Assembly: GCA_021791295.1 (NCBI GenBank)
Contig: JAJYWW010000105.1
Span: 1 to 6,057, forward strand
DNA from: a bacterium
GTDB taxonomy: Bacteria > SZUA-79 > Acidulodesulfobacterales > Acidulodesulfobacteraceae
Length of the DNA: 6,057 bases
Direction: 5' to 3'
The notes beneath the pieces are model-generated. The model was not told the DNA's origin. It saw nothing but the letters and a program-made list of their open reading frames with translations, and did no database searches. A program made the translations under genes and the position numbers. Position 1 is the stretch's first letter. The number at the start of each line of letters is the position of its first letter. Below, piece after piece: positions 1 to 6,054 of the stretch.

Positions 1-696
1 ACATTGGATAAAATAGACGTTATAACAGAGCATAAATTTTACGAATTTACTTTAAATTATAATGCGAAAAACGGATTAAAATTATTTAAAGGCTTTTATT
101 ACCGTTTTATAAAAGAAAAAGATATTGCCGCATTCTTTTTAATTTTAAGCGAAATAATACGACAATACGGTTCTATAGAAAATTTTTTCCTTATAGGATA
201 TAGTCCGTCCGATATAAATTTAAAAAAAGCTATCGAAAGTTTTTGCGAAAGAGCTTTGCGTATTGCCGATTTTTCCTCAATTTACGGAACAAAAAATCTT
301 CCCGAAAATTCCATGGTTCGTTTTTTCTTTACGTCGCCAAAGGATAACAGTCCTTGCAAAAGGATAAATCTATATTTAAGGTGGATGGTCAGAAATTCGG
401 ACAATCTTGATTTCGGTATCTGGAATAACGGCATTCAGCCTTATCAGCTAATTATGCCTGTAGATACGCATATAGGCAGGATAAGCAAATATATAGGTTT
501 AACCAAACGAAAAAATCCGTCTTTTAAAATGGCGGAAGAAATAACGGACAATCTTAAGAAATTGGATTACTACGACCCCATAAAATACGATTTCGCTATT
601 ACAAGGCTTGGAATATTGGATATATGCAAAAAAGGCGGCAGCAGGTCGGATTGCGATAAATGCGGTATTTATATGATTTGTAATTTTAAAGACTGA
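1..696 (+). CDS. DUF2400/TIGR02757 family protein, HhH-GPD DNA glycosylase-like, 5' end missing
   Basis: Recognised as the DUF2400 (TIGR02757) family from the run SPKDNSPCKRINLYLRWMVR and the later PVDTHIGRISKYIGLT and DPIKYDFAITRLGI segments. Numbering from the TTG at base 4, residues 111-230 follow the endonuclease III layout. Lys119 sits where the catalytic Lys of the helix-hairpin-helix lies, Asp154 lies in a VDTH motif like the catalytic Asp of EndoIII, and Cys208, 217, 220 and 226 (C-x8-C-x2-C-x5-C) resemble its [4Fe-4S] loop. This suggests DNA-binding or base-excision activity, but the family has no settled function as far as I know. The reading frame is open to base 1 (ACA codon before the TTG), no ribosome site is visible, and the family usually has extra N-terminal sequence. 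The gene therefore very probably begins upstream, and the TTG is not the true start. It ends with TGA at 694-696. Family call strong; function inferred. Confidence 0.85.
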   Translation, partial: TLDKIDVITEHKFYEFTLNYNAKNGLKLFKGFYYRFIKEKDIAAFFLILSEIIRQYGSIENFFLIGYSPSDINLKKAIESFCERALRIADFSSIYGTKNLPENSMVRFFFTSPKDNSPCKRINLYLRWMVRNSDNLDFGIWNNGIQPYQLIMPVDTHIGRISKYIGLTKRKNPSFKMAEEITDNLKKLDYYDPIKYDFAITRLGILDICKKGGSRSDCDKCGIYMICNFKD

Positions 697-765
697 TTTT
701 ATATCTATACAATATATTATATATGCATATATGCTTACTAACCTAACTAAATTTTTAAATTAAAA

Positions 766-770
766 AAGGA
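766..770 (+). promoter_or_regulatory. Shine-Dalgarno AAGGA fixing the start at ATG 780
   Basis: AAGGA lies 9 bases before the ATG at 780, a normal spacing. A longer reading from the TTG at 771 would put the start codon directly against this site with no spacer, so ATG 780 is preferred. The resulting N-terminus also begins with a clean signal peptide. Confidence 0.7.
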
Positions 771-779
771 TTGCCATCG

Positions 780-2813
780 ATGAAAAATAATAAATTAAAA
801 TCTGTTTTGTTTTTTATGTTTATAACGGTATTTTTTACGGCATTTTTGAATATAGCAAATACGCACCCTGCTTTTTCCTATAAAACTTTAAATAAGAAGT
901 CCGTTGCGGTTAAAAAAAATAAAAGGAAAAACATTGAAAAAGTATACAAAAAATACGGAGCGTATATAATAAAAAAAGACGTTGTCTTAAAACTTAATAA
1001 AAATTACGAATTGCGCGAGTATGTCGCAGAGTCTTTAAAAATACTTTCCCAAAGGGGTATAAACAAATATTCGGAAGTCGTTATACCTTTTTCGACGAAA
1101 TATCAAAAAATTAAATTTTTATATGCTTATACTTTGCTTAACGGAATGTTTAAAATTCCTATAGGAAAACATGCTATTAATATTGTATCTCCAGGTTTTG
1201 CGGTTAATTATCCTGCTTACTCGGATATAAAATACCTGACTCTTTCTATGCCGGCGGTAGAAGACGGCTCTATAATCAACTTTTCTTATGAAATTAATAA
1301 TTTTAAACCGCTTATTAAAAACGGCGTTTTTTATACGAACTATTTTTCTTACGATATTCCCGTTAAAAAAATTAATTTTTCGCTCGTTTATCCTTCGGGG
1401 TTTAAGCTTAATCTATATCTGCATAATATAAAAAAATCTTATTTATTAAGAAAAACCGTTTTACTTAAGAATAAAAAATTCACGGAATTAAGCATTTCCG
1501 CAAATCATGTTTCCGCTATAAAAAAAGAATCCAATATGCCTCCGGAAAAAAATTTAAGAAAATATATATCCATATCGACTTATACTTCATGGCGGATTCT
1601 TTTGAATAAAATAAACGCAATGTTTGAAAAAGCCGAAAAACCGGATAAAAATATAGTAAAGTTCGTTAAATCCGCAATTAAAAAATATAAAAACAAAGAT
1701 AACGGCGGTATTATAGAAGAAAGAAAAGAAGCTGCAGCTATATACGATAAGTTTGTCAAAACTTTCAGATATGCAGGAATCGGTTACGGAATAAACGGTT
1801 ACATGCCGGATGATGCTCCGGTTGTTTTTAACGACGGATACGGCGACTCCAAATCTTTGGCGGCTCTCCTTATAGCTATGCTGAAAACGGCAAAAATAAA
1901 CGCTTATCCCATATTAATCGCATCTTTAAATACTACTAGTTTTAATAAGAAAACAATTTCTCCAAAGCAGTTTGATTCGGTTTTGGTTGGTTTGACTTTT
2001 AAAGAAAACGGACGCTATGTCCGCAGTTATCTGTACCCCGATTCATCTTCTTACAAAGCTTTTAATATTCCTTTCGAGTTGTCCGGCAGAAACGGCGCCG
2101 CTATTTTAGGTCAAAATAAATTTAAATTTATTAAAACTCCTTCCGAAAAACCGAAGCAAAACGAAAAAATATTTTTGTTTAAAGGAAAAATAAACAAAAA
2201 CGGGATGCTAAGCGGAACGGTATCAGTCAAGTATAAAGGGGTTTATTCCAATTACGAAAGATCTTCGCTAAAAAATATAAATCATTACGAAAAAAAAATC
2301 AAAGTTTATAATTCTTTATATAATTTTTTACCGGGTGCGCAAATTAAAGATTTTAATTTTAAGAATTTAAGAAATATAAATAAAAATTTAAAATTGATAA
2401 TCAAAATTAAAGATAAGAACTACGGAACGAAAAATGCAGACAAGTTGCTGTTTCATTCCGTATTGCCTATCGATTCCGGATTGCTCGGCCTTGTCTTAAA
2501 AGGAAAAAGACGGTATAATTTAATCATAGGTTATCCTTTTGAACATAAGGGCTTAATTGTAATTAAACTTCCGGCGAAATCTTATATATACTATATTCCT
2601 AAAGAGCTAAAACTAAAGGGAAATTCAAGTTCCGCATATTCGAAATGTAAATTTTTAAATAACAAAGCAGAATTAATTTGTTCATATAAATTTGAATCCG
2701 AAAAACTGGCTGTTTCTAAGGAAGAATATAAGAGATATAGAAAAATTATCAGGTCGTATTTACAGTATATGAAAAATTACTTTATCGCGGTTTCTAACGT
2801 TTATTTTTATTAA
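780..2813 (+). CDS. Secreted DUF3857 / transglutaminase-like protein with a degenerate active site
   Basis: A 677-residue exported protein. Residues 1 to about 33 are a signal peptide: basic KNNKLK, a long Phe/Leu-rich core, then a probable cleavage near PAFS, so the protein is likely periplasmic or surface-bound. Residues about 60-230 resemble DUF3857, including a 'Y.DIK.L...MPAVEDGSIINF' stretch. Residues about 315-435 are a transglutaminase-like core. Residues about 460-665 are a beta-rich tail with the usual 'NGMLSGTVSVKYKG' and 'YPFEHKG' features of this family. The usual catalytic 'YGDCKD' reads YGDSKS (Ser357), the usual 'FNH' reads FDS (Ser400), and only the acidic residue is plausibly kept (Asp421). 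The only two cysteines (623 and 634) are near the C-terminus and could form a disulfide. The protein is therefore probably a non-catalytic, binding or structural member; its substrate is unknown. It is strongly Lys-rich. The start is set by AAGGA at 766-770. Rubrerythrin follows after 26 bases. Confidence 0.85.
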   Translation: MKNNKLKSVLFFMFITVFFTAFLNIANTHPAFSYKTLNKKSVAVKKNKRKNIEKVYKKYGAYIIKKDVVLKLNKNYELREYVAESLKILSQRGINKYSEVVIPFSTKYQKIKFLYAYTLLNGMFKIPIGKHAINIVSPGFAVNYPAYSDIKYLTLSMPAVEDGSIINFSYEINNFKPLIKNGVFYTNYFSYDIPVKKINFSLVYPSGFKLNLYLHNIKKSYLLRKTVLLKNKKFTELSISANHVSAIKKESNMPPEKNLRKYISISTYTSWRILLNKINAMFEKAEKPDKNIVKFVKSAIKKYKNKDNGGIIEERKEAAAIYDKFVKTFRYAGIGYGINGYMPDDAPVVFNDGYGDSKSLAALLIAMLKTAKINAYPILIASLNTTSFNKKTISPKQFDSVLVGLTFKENGRYVRSYLYPDSSSYKAFNIPFELSGRNGAAILGQNKFKFIKTPSEKPKQNEKIFLFKGKINKNGMLSGTVSVKYKGVYSNYERSSLKNINHYEKKIKVYNSLYNFLPGAQIKDFNFKNLRNINKNLKLIIKIKDKNYGTKNADKLLFHSVLPIDSGLLGLVLKGKRRYNLIIGYPFEHKGLIVIKLPAKSYIYYIPKELKLKGNSSSAYSKCKFLNNKAELICSYKFESEKLAVSKEEYKRYRKIIRSYLQYMKNYFIAVSNVYFY

Positions 2814-2839
2814 TTATCCATATTTAAGGAGATTTAATT

Positions 2840-3352
2840 ATGAGAAGCATGACTGAAGAAGATTTAAAAGCGGCTTTTGCAGGAGAAAGCCAGGCACACG
2901 TTAAATATATGATTTTTTCGGAAGAGGCGGAAAAAGAGGGAAAACGAAGGTTAGCCAACATATTCAGGGCTGTAGCTAAAGCGGAACTGATACATGCAAA
3001 AAATCATTTGAGGGCTCTCGGAGGTATTAAAAAATGCGGCGAGAACATTTTGGCTGCATATAATGGAGAGAATTACGAAATTGAAGAGATGTATCCCGTA
3101 TTCAACGAAACCGCTAAGTTTCAAAATGAGAAAGAAGCCCAGCTCTCGACGCACTACGCTTTAGAGGCGGAAAAAATTCACAGGGATATTTATAAAAAAG
3201 CTAAAGAACTTTTTGACGCGGGTAAAGATTTTGACGGGGAAACGGTTTATATATGCCCAGTTTGCGGACATACACACGTAGGGCCGGAAGCTCCGGACAA
3301 ATGCCCTGTTTGCGGATGCCGTAAAGATAAATATATTAAATTCAGCGCATAA
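2840..3352 (+). CDS. rbr: Rubrerythrin
   Basis: Rubrerythrin of 170 residues, a cytoplasmic non-heme iron protein that reduces hydrogen peroxide in anaerobes using electrons passed through its rubredoxin domain. The N-terminal four-helix ferritin-like domain (about residues 4-128) has the expected diiron ligands: Glu16 (AGESQAH), Glu49 and His52 (AELIHA), Glu80 and Glu83 (YEIEEMYP), and Glu111 and His114 (EKIH). The C-terminal rubredoxin-like domain has Cys139-x2-Cys142 and Cys155-x2-Cys158, a complete Fe(Cys)4 site. Both metal centres are intact, so it should be functional. It is somewhat shorter than the classic Desulfovibrio protein (about 190 residues). AAGGAG at 2826-2831, 8 bases before the ATG, is the best ribosome site in the window and supports this start over the Met at codon 4. 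It may be cotranscribed with the upstream DUF3857 gene; I see no separate promoter in the 26-base gap. Confidence 0.97.
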   Translation: MRSMTEEDLKAAFAGESQAHVKYMIFSEEAEKEGKRRLANIFRAVAKAELIHAKNHLRALGGIKKCGENILAAYNGENYEIEEMYPVFNETAKFQNEKEAQLSTHYALEAEKIHRDIYKKAKELFDAGKDFDGETVYICPVCGHTHVGPEAPDKCPVCGCRKDKYIKFSA

Positions 3353-3412
3353 AATAATAAAATGGTAATATCGCATAAATAAACTTTGTATTAAATTGTA
3401 TAGCTAATATTA

Positions 3413-3442
3413 AAGATTGCAGTTAATCTTATCGATAAGATT
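3413..3442 (+). repeat. Three evenly spaced half-sites including an 18-bp perfect palindrome
   Basis: AAGATT (3413-3418), AATCTT (3425-3430) and AAGATT (3437-3442) lie exactly 12 bases apart in alternating orientation. The last two form the perfect 18-bp palindrome AATCTTATCGATAAGATT (3425-3442), which shares its final T with the -35 box of the promoter at 3442-3469. This layout suits a dimeric regulator bound just upstream of, or over, RNA polymerase. The first and second half-sites can also pair (6 bp, 6-base loop), so in RNA reading in from rubrerythrin the middle element could pair either way. A terminator is less likely: the best stem is 7 bp with few G/C pairs and no T-run follows directly. 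The sequence is direct observation; the operator role is inferred. Confidence 0.55.
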
Positions 3443-3469
3443 TGACAATATAATTTTTTGTGGTATTAT
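3442..3469 (+). promoter_or_regulatory. Sigma70-type promoter, TTGACA / extended -10 TGG-TATTAT
   Basis: A perfect -35 hexamer TTGACA (3442-3447) is followed, after a 16-base spacer, by TATTAT (3464-3469), which matches five of six -10 consensus bases. TG at 3461-3462 makes it an extended -10. Transcription would start near 3476, giving an untranslated leader of about 56 bases before the ATG at 3532. It is the only near-consensus promoter I found in the window and should be strong. It probably drives the small N/Q-rich gene and, by readthrough, the acyltransferase and panB. Confidence 0.75.
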
Positions 3470-3473
3470 AAAA

Positions 3474-3492
3474 ACATAGATATTATTTATGT
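3474..3492 (+). other. Possible hairpin at the mRNA 5' end
   Basis: ACATAGAT and ATTTATGT can pair as an 8-bp stem (including one G-U pair) around a 3-base loop, placed at the predicted transcript start. Such 5' hairpins can protect mRNA from decay. The stem is AT-rich and weak, so it may be chance. Confidence 0.25.
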
Positions 3493-3518
3493 ATTAATTA
3501 AGTAAATATTATAAAAAT

Positions 3519-3524
3519 GGGGGT
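3519..3524 (+). promoter_or_regulatory. Shine-Dalgarno GGGGGT fixing the start at ATG 3532
   Basis: GGGGGT lies 7 bases before the ATG at 3532 and resembles the GGAGGT core. An in-frame ATG at 3517 overlaps this element and has only AT-rich sequence before it, so the downstream ATG is the better start. Confidence 0.65.
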
Positions 3525-3531
3525 AATTAAA

Positions 3532-3867
3532 ATGGTACAGGGAATTAATTCAAATCCTACGGCATCTCAGCTATTTCAAAGCAATCAAGCAAATGCCAAT
3601 AAAGGACAATATCAGAATATTTCCGGTCCTAACGACGTTGCGGATAAAACCGCCGCATTAACGTTAAATACCGTAAAAACTTTAAATCAAGGTTTGGTAA
3701 ACGCGCTTACTCAAACTACGGCAAACCTTAACCAGAATATTCAAGGTCTTCAGGCTGCCGGTAATAACGGCGGAAAAGCCGCAAATCAAAATCAGTATAA
3801 TAACAACGGACAGGCTGTTACTATAGGAACCAATCAAACCGGAAACGTATTGAGTAAAATCGTTTAG
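3532..3867 (+). CDS. Small Asn/Gln-rich protein of unknown function
   Basis: I do not recognise this 111-residue protein. It contains 22 Asn and 15 Gln (one third of all residues) and has no Cys, Trp, His, Arg or Glu. Charge comes only from five Lys and two Asp. There is no signal peptide or membrane segment. Residues about 36-76 look helical, with regularly spaced hydrophobics (V36, L43, L45, V48, L51, L55, V56, L59, L66, I70, L73). They are flanked by polar, flexible N/Q/G-rich arms at residues 1-35 and 77-103. This shape suits a small self-assembling or helix-bundle structural protein, but that is inference. It is the first gene after a near-consensus promoter and has a good ribosome site, so it may be abundant. 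Reality as a gene is supported by promoter, ribosome site, codon use like its neighbours and tight spacing (11 bases) to the acyltransferase. The start at 3532 is preferred over 3517. Confidence 0.75.
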   Translation: MVQGINSNPTASQLFQSNQANANKGQYQNISGPNDVADKTAALTLNTVKTLNQGLVNALTQTTANLNQNIQGLQAAGNNGGKAANQNQYNNNGQAVTIGTNQTGNVLSKIV

Positions 3868-3878
3868 AACTATTTTAA

Positions 3879-4820
3879 ATGCAAAAAAAATTAGACGATT
3901 TAATAATATTGGCGAAATCGTTTAAAGCCAAAAGAGCGGCAGTAGTAGTTGCCGAAGACGATTTTGTCATTGAAGGGGTAGTTTTAGCTTATAAAAAGGG
4001 TATTATAATACCAAAGCTCATAGGCAACAAAAATAAAATAATTTCTCTCCTCAAAAAAAAAGAAAAAAGTATTTCCGCGAATGATTTTGAAATAATCGGC
4101 GCGGATAACGATGTCGATGCGTCTATTATTGCCGTTAAATTAGCCTCCGATAAAAAAGCCGACGTAATAATAAAGGGCCATATCCATACGGATATATTAA
4201 TGCATCAGCTTATCCGCATGGATAGCGGATTAAGGACTAACAGGTTTATTTCCCATATATTTTGCATGGAAATAAAAACTTATAAGAAATTAATCTTTAT
4301 AACCGATGCTGCTATTAATATTAATCCCGATATCGTTCAAAAAGCGCAGATACTTCAAAACGCCATCGATATCTGCAAAATAATCGGCGTCAAACATCCT
4401 AAAGCGGCAATACTTTCGGCGGTGGAAACAGTCAATCCTAAGATAGCTTCTACTATGGATGCCGCAATTATTTCCAAGATGGCGCAGAGGGGTCAAATTA
4501 CGGGCGGCATTGTTGACGGACCACTGGCTTTCGATAACGTGATTTCAAAAAAAGCGGCAGAAGAAAAAGGAATCAAAAGCGAGGTATCCGGCGATGCCGA
4601 TATAATATTGGTTCCAAATATAGAATCCGGTAATATTCTTTTTAAAGATTTAGAATATCTTGCCGGAGCGAAAGTGGCAGGAATAGTAATCGGTCTTAAA
4701 GTGCCGGTAGTGCTTACTTCAAGGTCTGATAACGCAGAAGCAAGACTTTACTCAGCGGCGTTTGCTACTATAGTTTCAGAAAACTATTCTAAATTTTTAG
4801 AATATAAATCATGGGTATAA
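3879..4820 (+). CDS. ptb: Phosphate butyryl/acetyltransferase family enzyme (Ptb-like)
   Basis: A 313-residue cytoplasmic enzyme of the PTA/PTB family, which moves an acyl group between CoA and phosphate (acyl-CoA + Pi to acyl-phosphate + CoA). Diagnostic segments in order are an N-terminal AAVVVAEDD (residues 20-28), IIKGHIHTDILMHQLI with GLRTNRFISH (97-126), ITDAAININP (141-150), LSAVETVNPK (179-188), GGIVDGPLAFDN (209-220), GDADIILVPNIESGN (238-252) and VPVVLTSRSDNAEAR (275-289). Length and motifs favour phosphate butyryltransferase over phosphate acetyltransferase, but the acyl preference cannot be read from sequence. No butyrate or acetate kinase gene is in the window. The ATG has no clear ribosome site (TATTTTAA precedes it) and is followed by an A8 run. 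The family N-terminus begins here, so the start is kept, and translation may be coupled to the gene 11 bases upstream. An A9 run at 4053-4061 encodes a Lys-rich patch at residues 59-63. Confidence 0.93.
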   Translation: MQKKLDDLIILAKSFKAKRAAVVVAEDDFVIEGVVLAYKKGIIIPKLIGNKNKIISLLKKKEKSISANDFEIIGADNDVDASIIAVKLASDKKADVIIKGHIHTDILMHQLIRMDSGLRTNRFISHIFCMEIKTYKKLIFITDAAININPDIVQKAQILQNAIDICKIIGVKHPKAAILSAVETVNPKIASTMDAAIISKMAQRGQITGGIVDGPLAFDNVISKKAAEEKGIKSEVSGDADIILVPNIESGNILFKDLEYLAGAKVAGIVIGLKVPVVLTSRSDNAEARLYSAAFATIVSENYSKFLEYKSWV

Positions 4821-4829
4821 GAATATAAA

Positions 4830-5633
4830 ATGCAAAAAGGGATCGAAGATTTTATTAAAATGAAATTAAACGGCGAAAAAATCGTAATGATAACCGCTTA
4901 TGATTACGTTCAAGCCGGAATAGCGGAAGAGGCGGGAGTCGATATAGTATTGGTAGGCGATTCGCTTGCAACTACCGTTCAGGGAAAAGATAATACGATA
5001 AGCGTTACGTTGGACGAGATGATTTACCATGCTAAAATAGTGAGGGCAGGTTTAAAAAATACTTTTTTAGCATGCGATATGCCTTTTATGTCTTACCAGG
5101 TAAACTCCGAACAGGCTTTGACAAATGCAGGCAGAATACTGAAAGAAAGCGGAGCAAACGCCGTTAAAATGGAAGGCGGCGCTAATATTGCAGGTACAGT
5201 TAAAAAACTTACCGAAAGCGGTATTCCCGTAATAGGACATATAGGTCTTATGCCGCAGTTTATTAATGTTTTGGGCGGCTATAAAGTCCAAGGCAAAATA
5301 AGTTCGCAAATCGATAAACTCGTCGAAGATGCTAAGGCTCTCGAAGACGCAGGCGCATTCATGATAGTGTTGGAGGCAATGCCGGAAGACGCCGCCATAA
5401 GCGTAAAAAAAAGCATAAATATTCCTGCTATAGGAATAGGAGCCGGAAAATATACCGACGGACAGGTGCTTGTATTTTACGATGCGGTAGGAATGTTAGC
5501 TCAAAAACCTCCTAAATTCGTTAAAAAATTTGCGGAATCCCGCCCTATAATAATAGAAGCCTTAAAAACATACGGTAGGGAAGTAAAAAACGGTTCTTTT
5601 CCGGCGGAAGAAAATATCTATAAACAAAAATAA
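4830..5633 (+). CDS. panB: 3-methyl-2-oxobutanoate hydroxymethyltransferase (ketopantoate synthesis)
   Basis: PanB (EC 2.1.2.11), 267 residues, close to the usual length. It adds a hydroxymethyl group from 5,10-methylene-tetrahydrofolate to 2-oxoisovalerate to give ketopantoate, the first committed step of pantothenate and CoA synthesis in the cytoplasm. It is a TIM-barrel enzyme. Visible family motifs are TAYDY (22-26), LVGDSL (41-46), CDMPF (82-86), KMEGG (113-117), GHIGLMPQ (136-143, where most members have GLTPQ), GGYKVQGK (149-156) and IPAIGIGAG (198-206). The Mg-binding residues correspond to Asp44, Asp83 and Glu115, and the catalytic Glu to Glu182, so it looks fully active. It begins 9 bases after the acyltransferase stop, with only a weak AAGAA before the ATG, so it is very likely in the same operon and possibly translationally coupled. 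panC, panD and panE are not seen nearby. Confidence 0.97.
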   Translation: MQKGIEDFIKMKLNGEKIVMITAYDYVQAGIAEEAGVDIVLVGDSLATTVQGKDNTISVTLDEMIYHAKIVRAGLKNTFLACDMPFMSYQVNSEQALTNAGRILKESGANAVKMEGGANIAGTVKKLTESGIPVIGHIGLMPQFINVLGGYKVQGKISSQIDKLVEDAKALEDAGAFMIVLEAMPEDAAISVKKSINIPAIGIGAGKYTDGQVLVFYDAVGMLAQKPPKFVKKFAESRPIIIEALKTYGREVKNGSFPAEENIYKQK

Positions 5634-5700
5634 ACACAAATAAAAAAATATAAATATAAAAATTTAAGATTATTATTTTTAAAACGAGGTGAAATAGTTT

Positions 5701-6054
5701 ATGAATTACCTATCCTACTTTAAGTTTAGAGGCACTTTAAATAACGACTCAAAATATCCCGCACTTTCTCTTATAGCTTTTATTTTAAAAATAGCAGCCT
5801 TTGTTTATTTGGTAGTCGGATTAATCGGTACTTTTATAATGTCCTTTGTGTGGGCAGACCAGGCGGGAAAAATGTCGGAGATGTTCGGAAGAGGCGGATT
5901 TAATTTCGGCTCGGCTTTATCGTCGTTCTTTTTCTCATTGATAGGCGGCATAATAGTAACGATAGTTATATTTTTATTGTTATGGGCATATGCGGAGTTA
6001 ATTTTAGTATTAATGGATATTGAGCACAATACTTCTAAAAGAAACGAAAATTAA
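5701..6054 (+). CDS. Small two-helix membrane protein, DUF4282-like
   Basis: A 117-residue inner-membrane protein with two hydrophobic segments: about residues 21-50 (ALSLIAFILKIAAFVYLVVG and beyond) and 72-105. They are joined by a Gly/Phe-rich loop (GRGGFNFGS, 63-71). The short N-terminus FKFRGTLNND and the C-terminal WAYAELILVLMDIEHNT (95-111), with a Glu followed by hydrophobics and an acidic tail, resemble DUF4282 proteins, whose function is unknown. A strong ribosome site GAGGTGA (5686-5692) sits 8 bases before the ATG. The 67-base gap after panB holds only AT-rich sequence. I see no convincing promoter or terminator there, so it could be a late operon member or start its own unit. The stop is 3 bases before the window end, so the protein is complete. 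The family assignment is tentative. Confidence 0.75.
   Translation: MNYLSYFKFRGTLNNDSKYPALSLIAFILKIAAFVYLVVGLIGTFIMSFVWADQAGKMSEMFGRGGFNFGSALSSFFFSLIGGIIVTIVIFLLLWAYAELILVLMDIEHNTSKRNEN

Noticed and set aside
719..732. 14-bp palindrome ATATATGCATATAT upstream of the DUF3857-type gene
   Set aside because: It is made of alternating AT repeats in a very AT-rich gap and has no partner promoter I could support; likely chance.
771..779. TTG at 771 as start of the DUF3857-type gene
   Set aside because: It directly abuts the AAGGA element with no spacer; ATG 780 has proper spacing and begins the signal peptide.
697..779. Promoter for the DUF3857-type gene
   Set aside because: Several TATA-like hexamers exist but none has a -35 box at acceptable spacing.
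2951..3376. Minus-strand reading frames opposite rubrerythrin (and similar ones at 4290-4496, 5067-5309 and 5805-6029)
   Set aside because: They are antisense to well-identified genes, have no ribosome sites or recognisable domains, and arise as shadows of the real coding frames.
3425..3442. Palindrome as a rho-independent terminator for rubrerythrin
   Set aside because: The stem is at most 7 bp with a tight loop and few G/C pairs, the next bases are the TTGACA box and there is no adjacent T-run.
3517..3531. ATG at 3517 as start of the N/Q-rich protein
   Set aside because: It overlaps the GGGGGT ribosome site and has no such site of its own.
3532..3867. N/Q-rich protein as an R-body (RebB-like) or YjfB-like motility protein
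   Set aside because: The Ala/Gln/Asn-rich helical core is only vaguely similar in style, and I could not match the characteristic motifs of either family.
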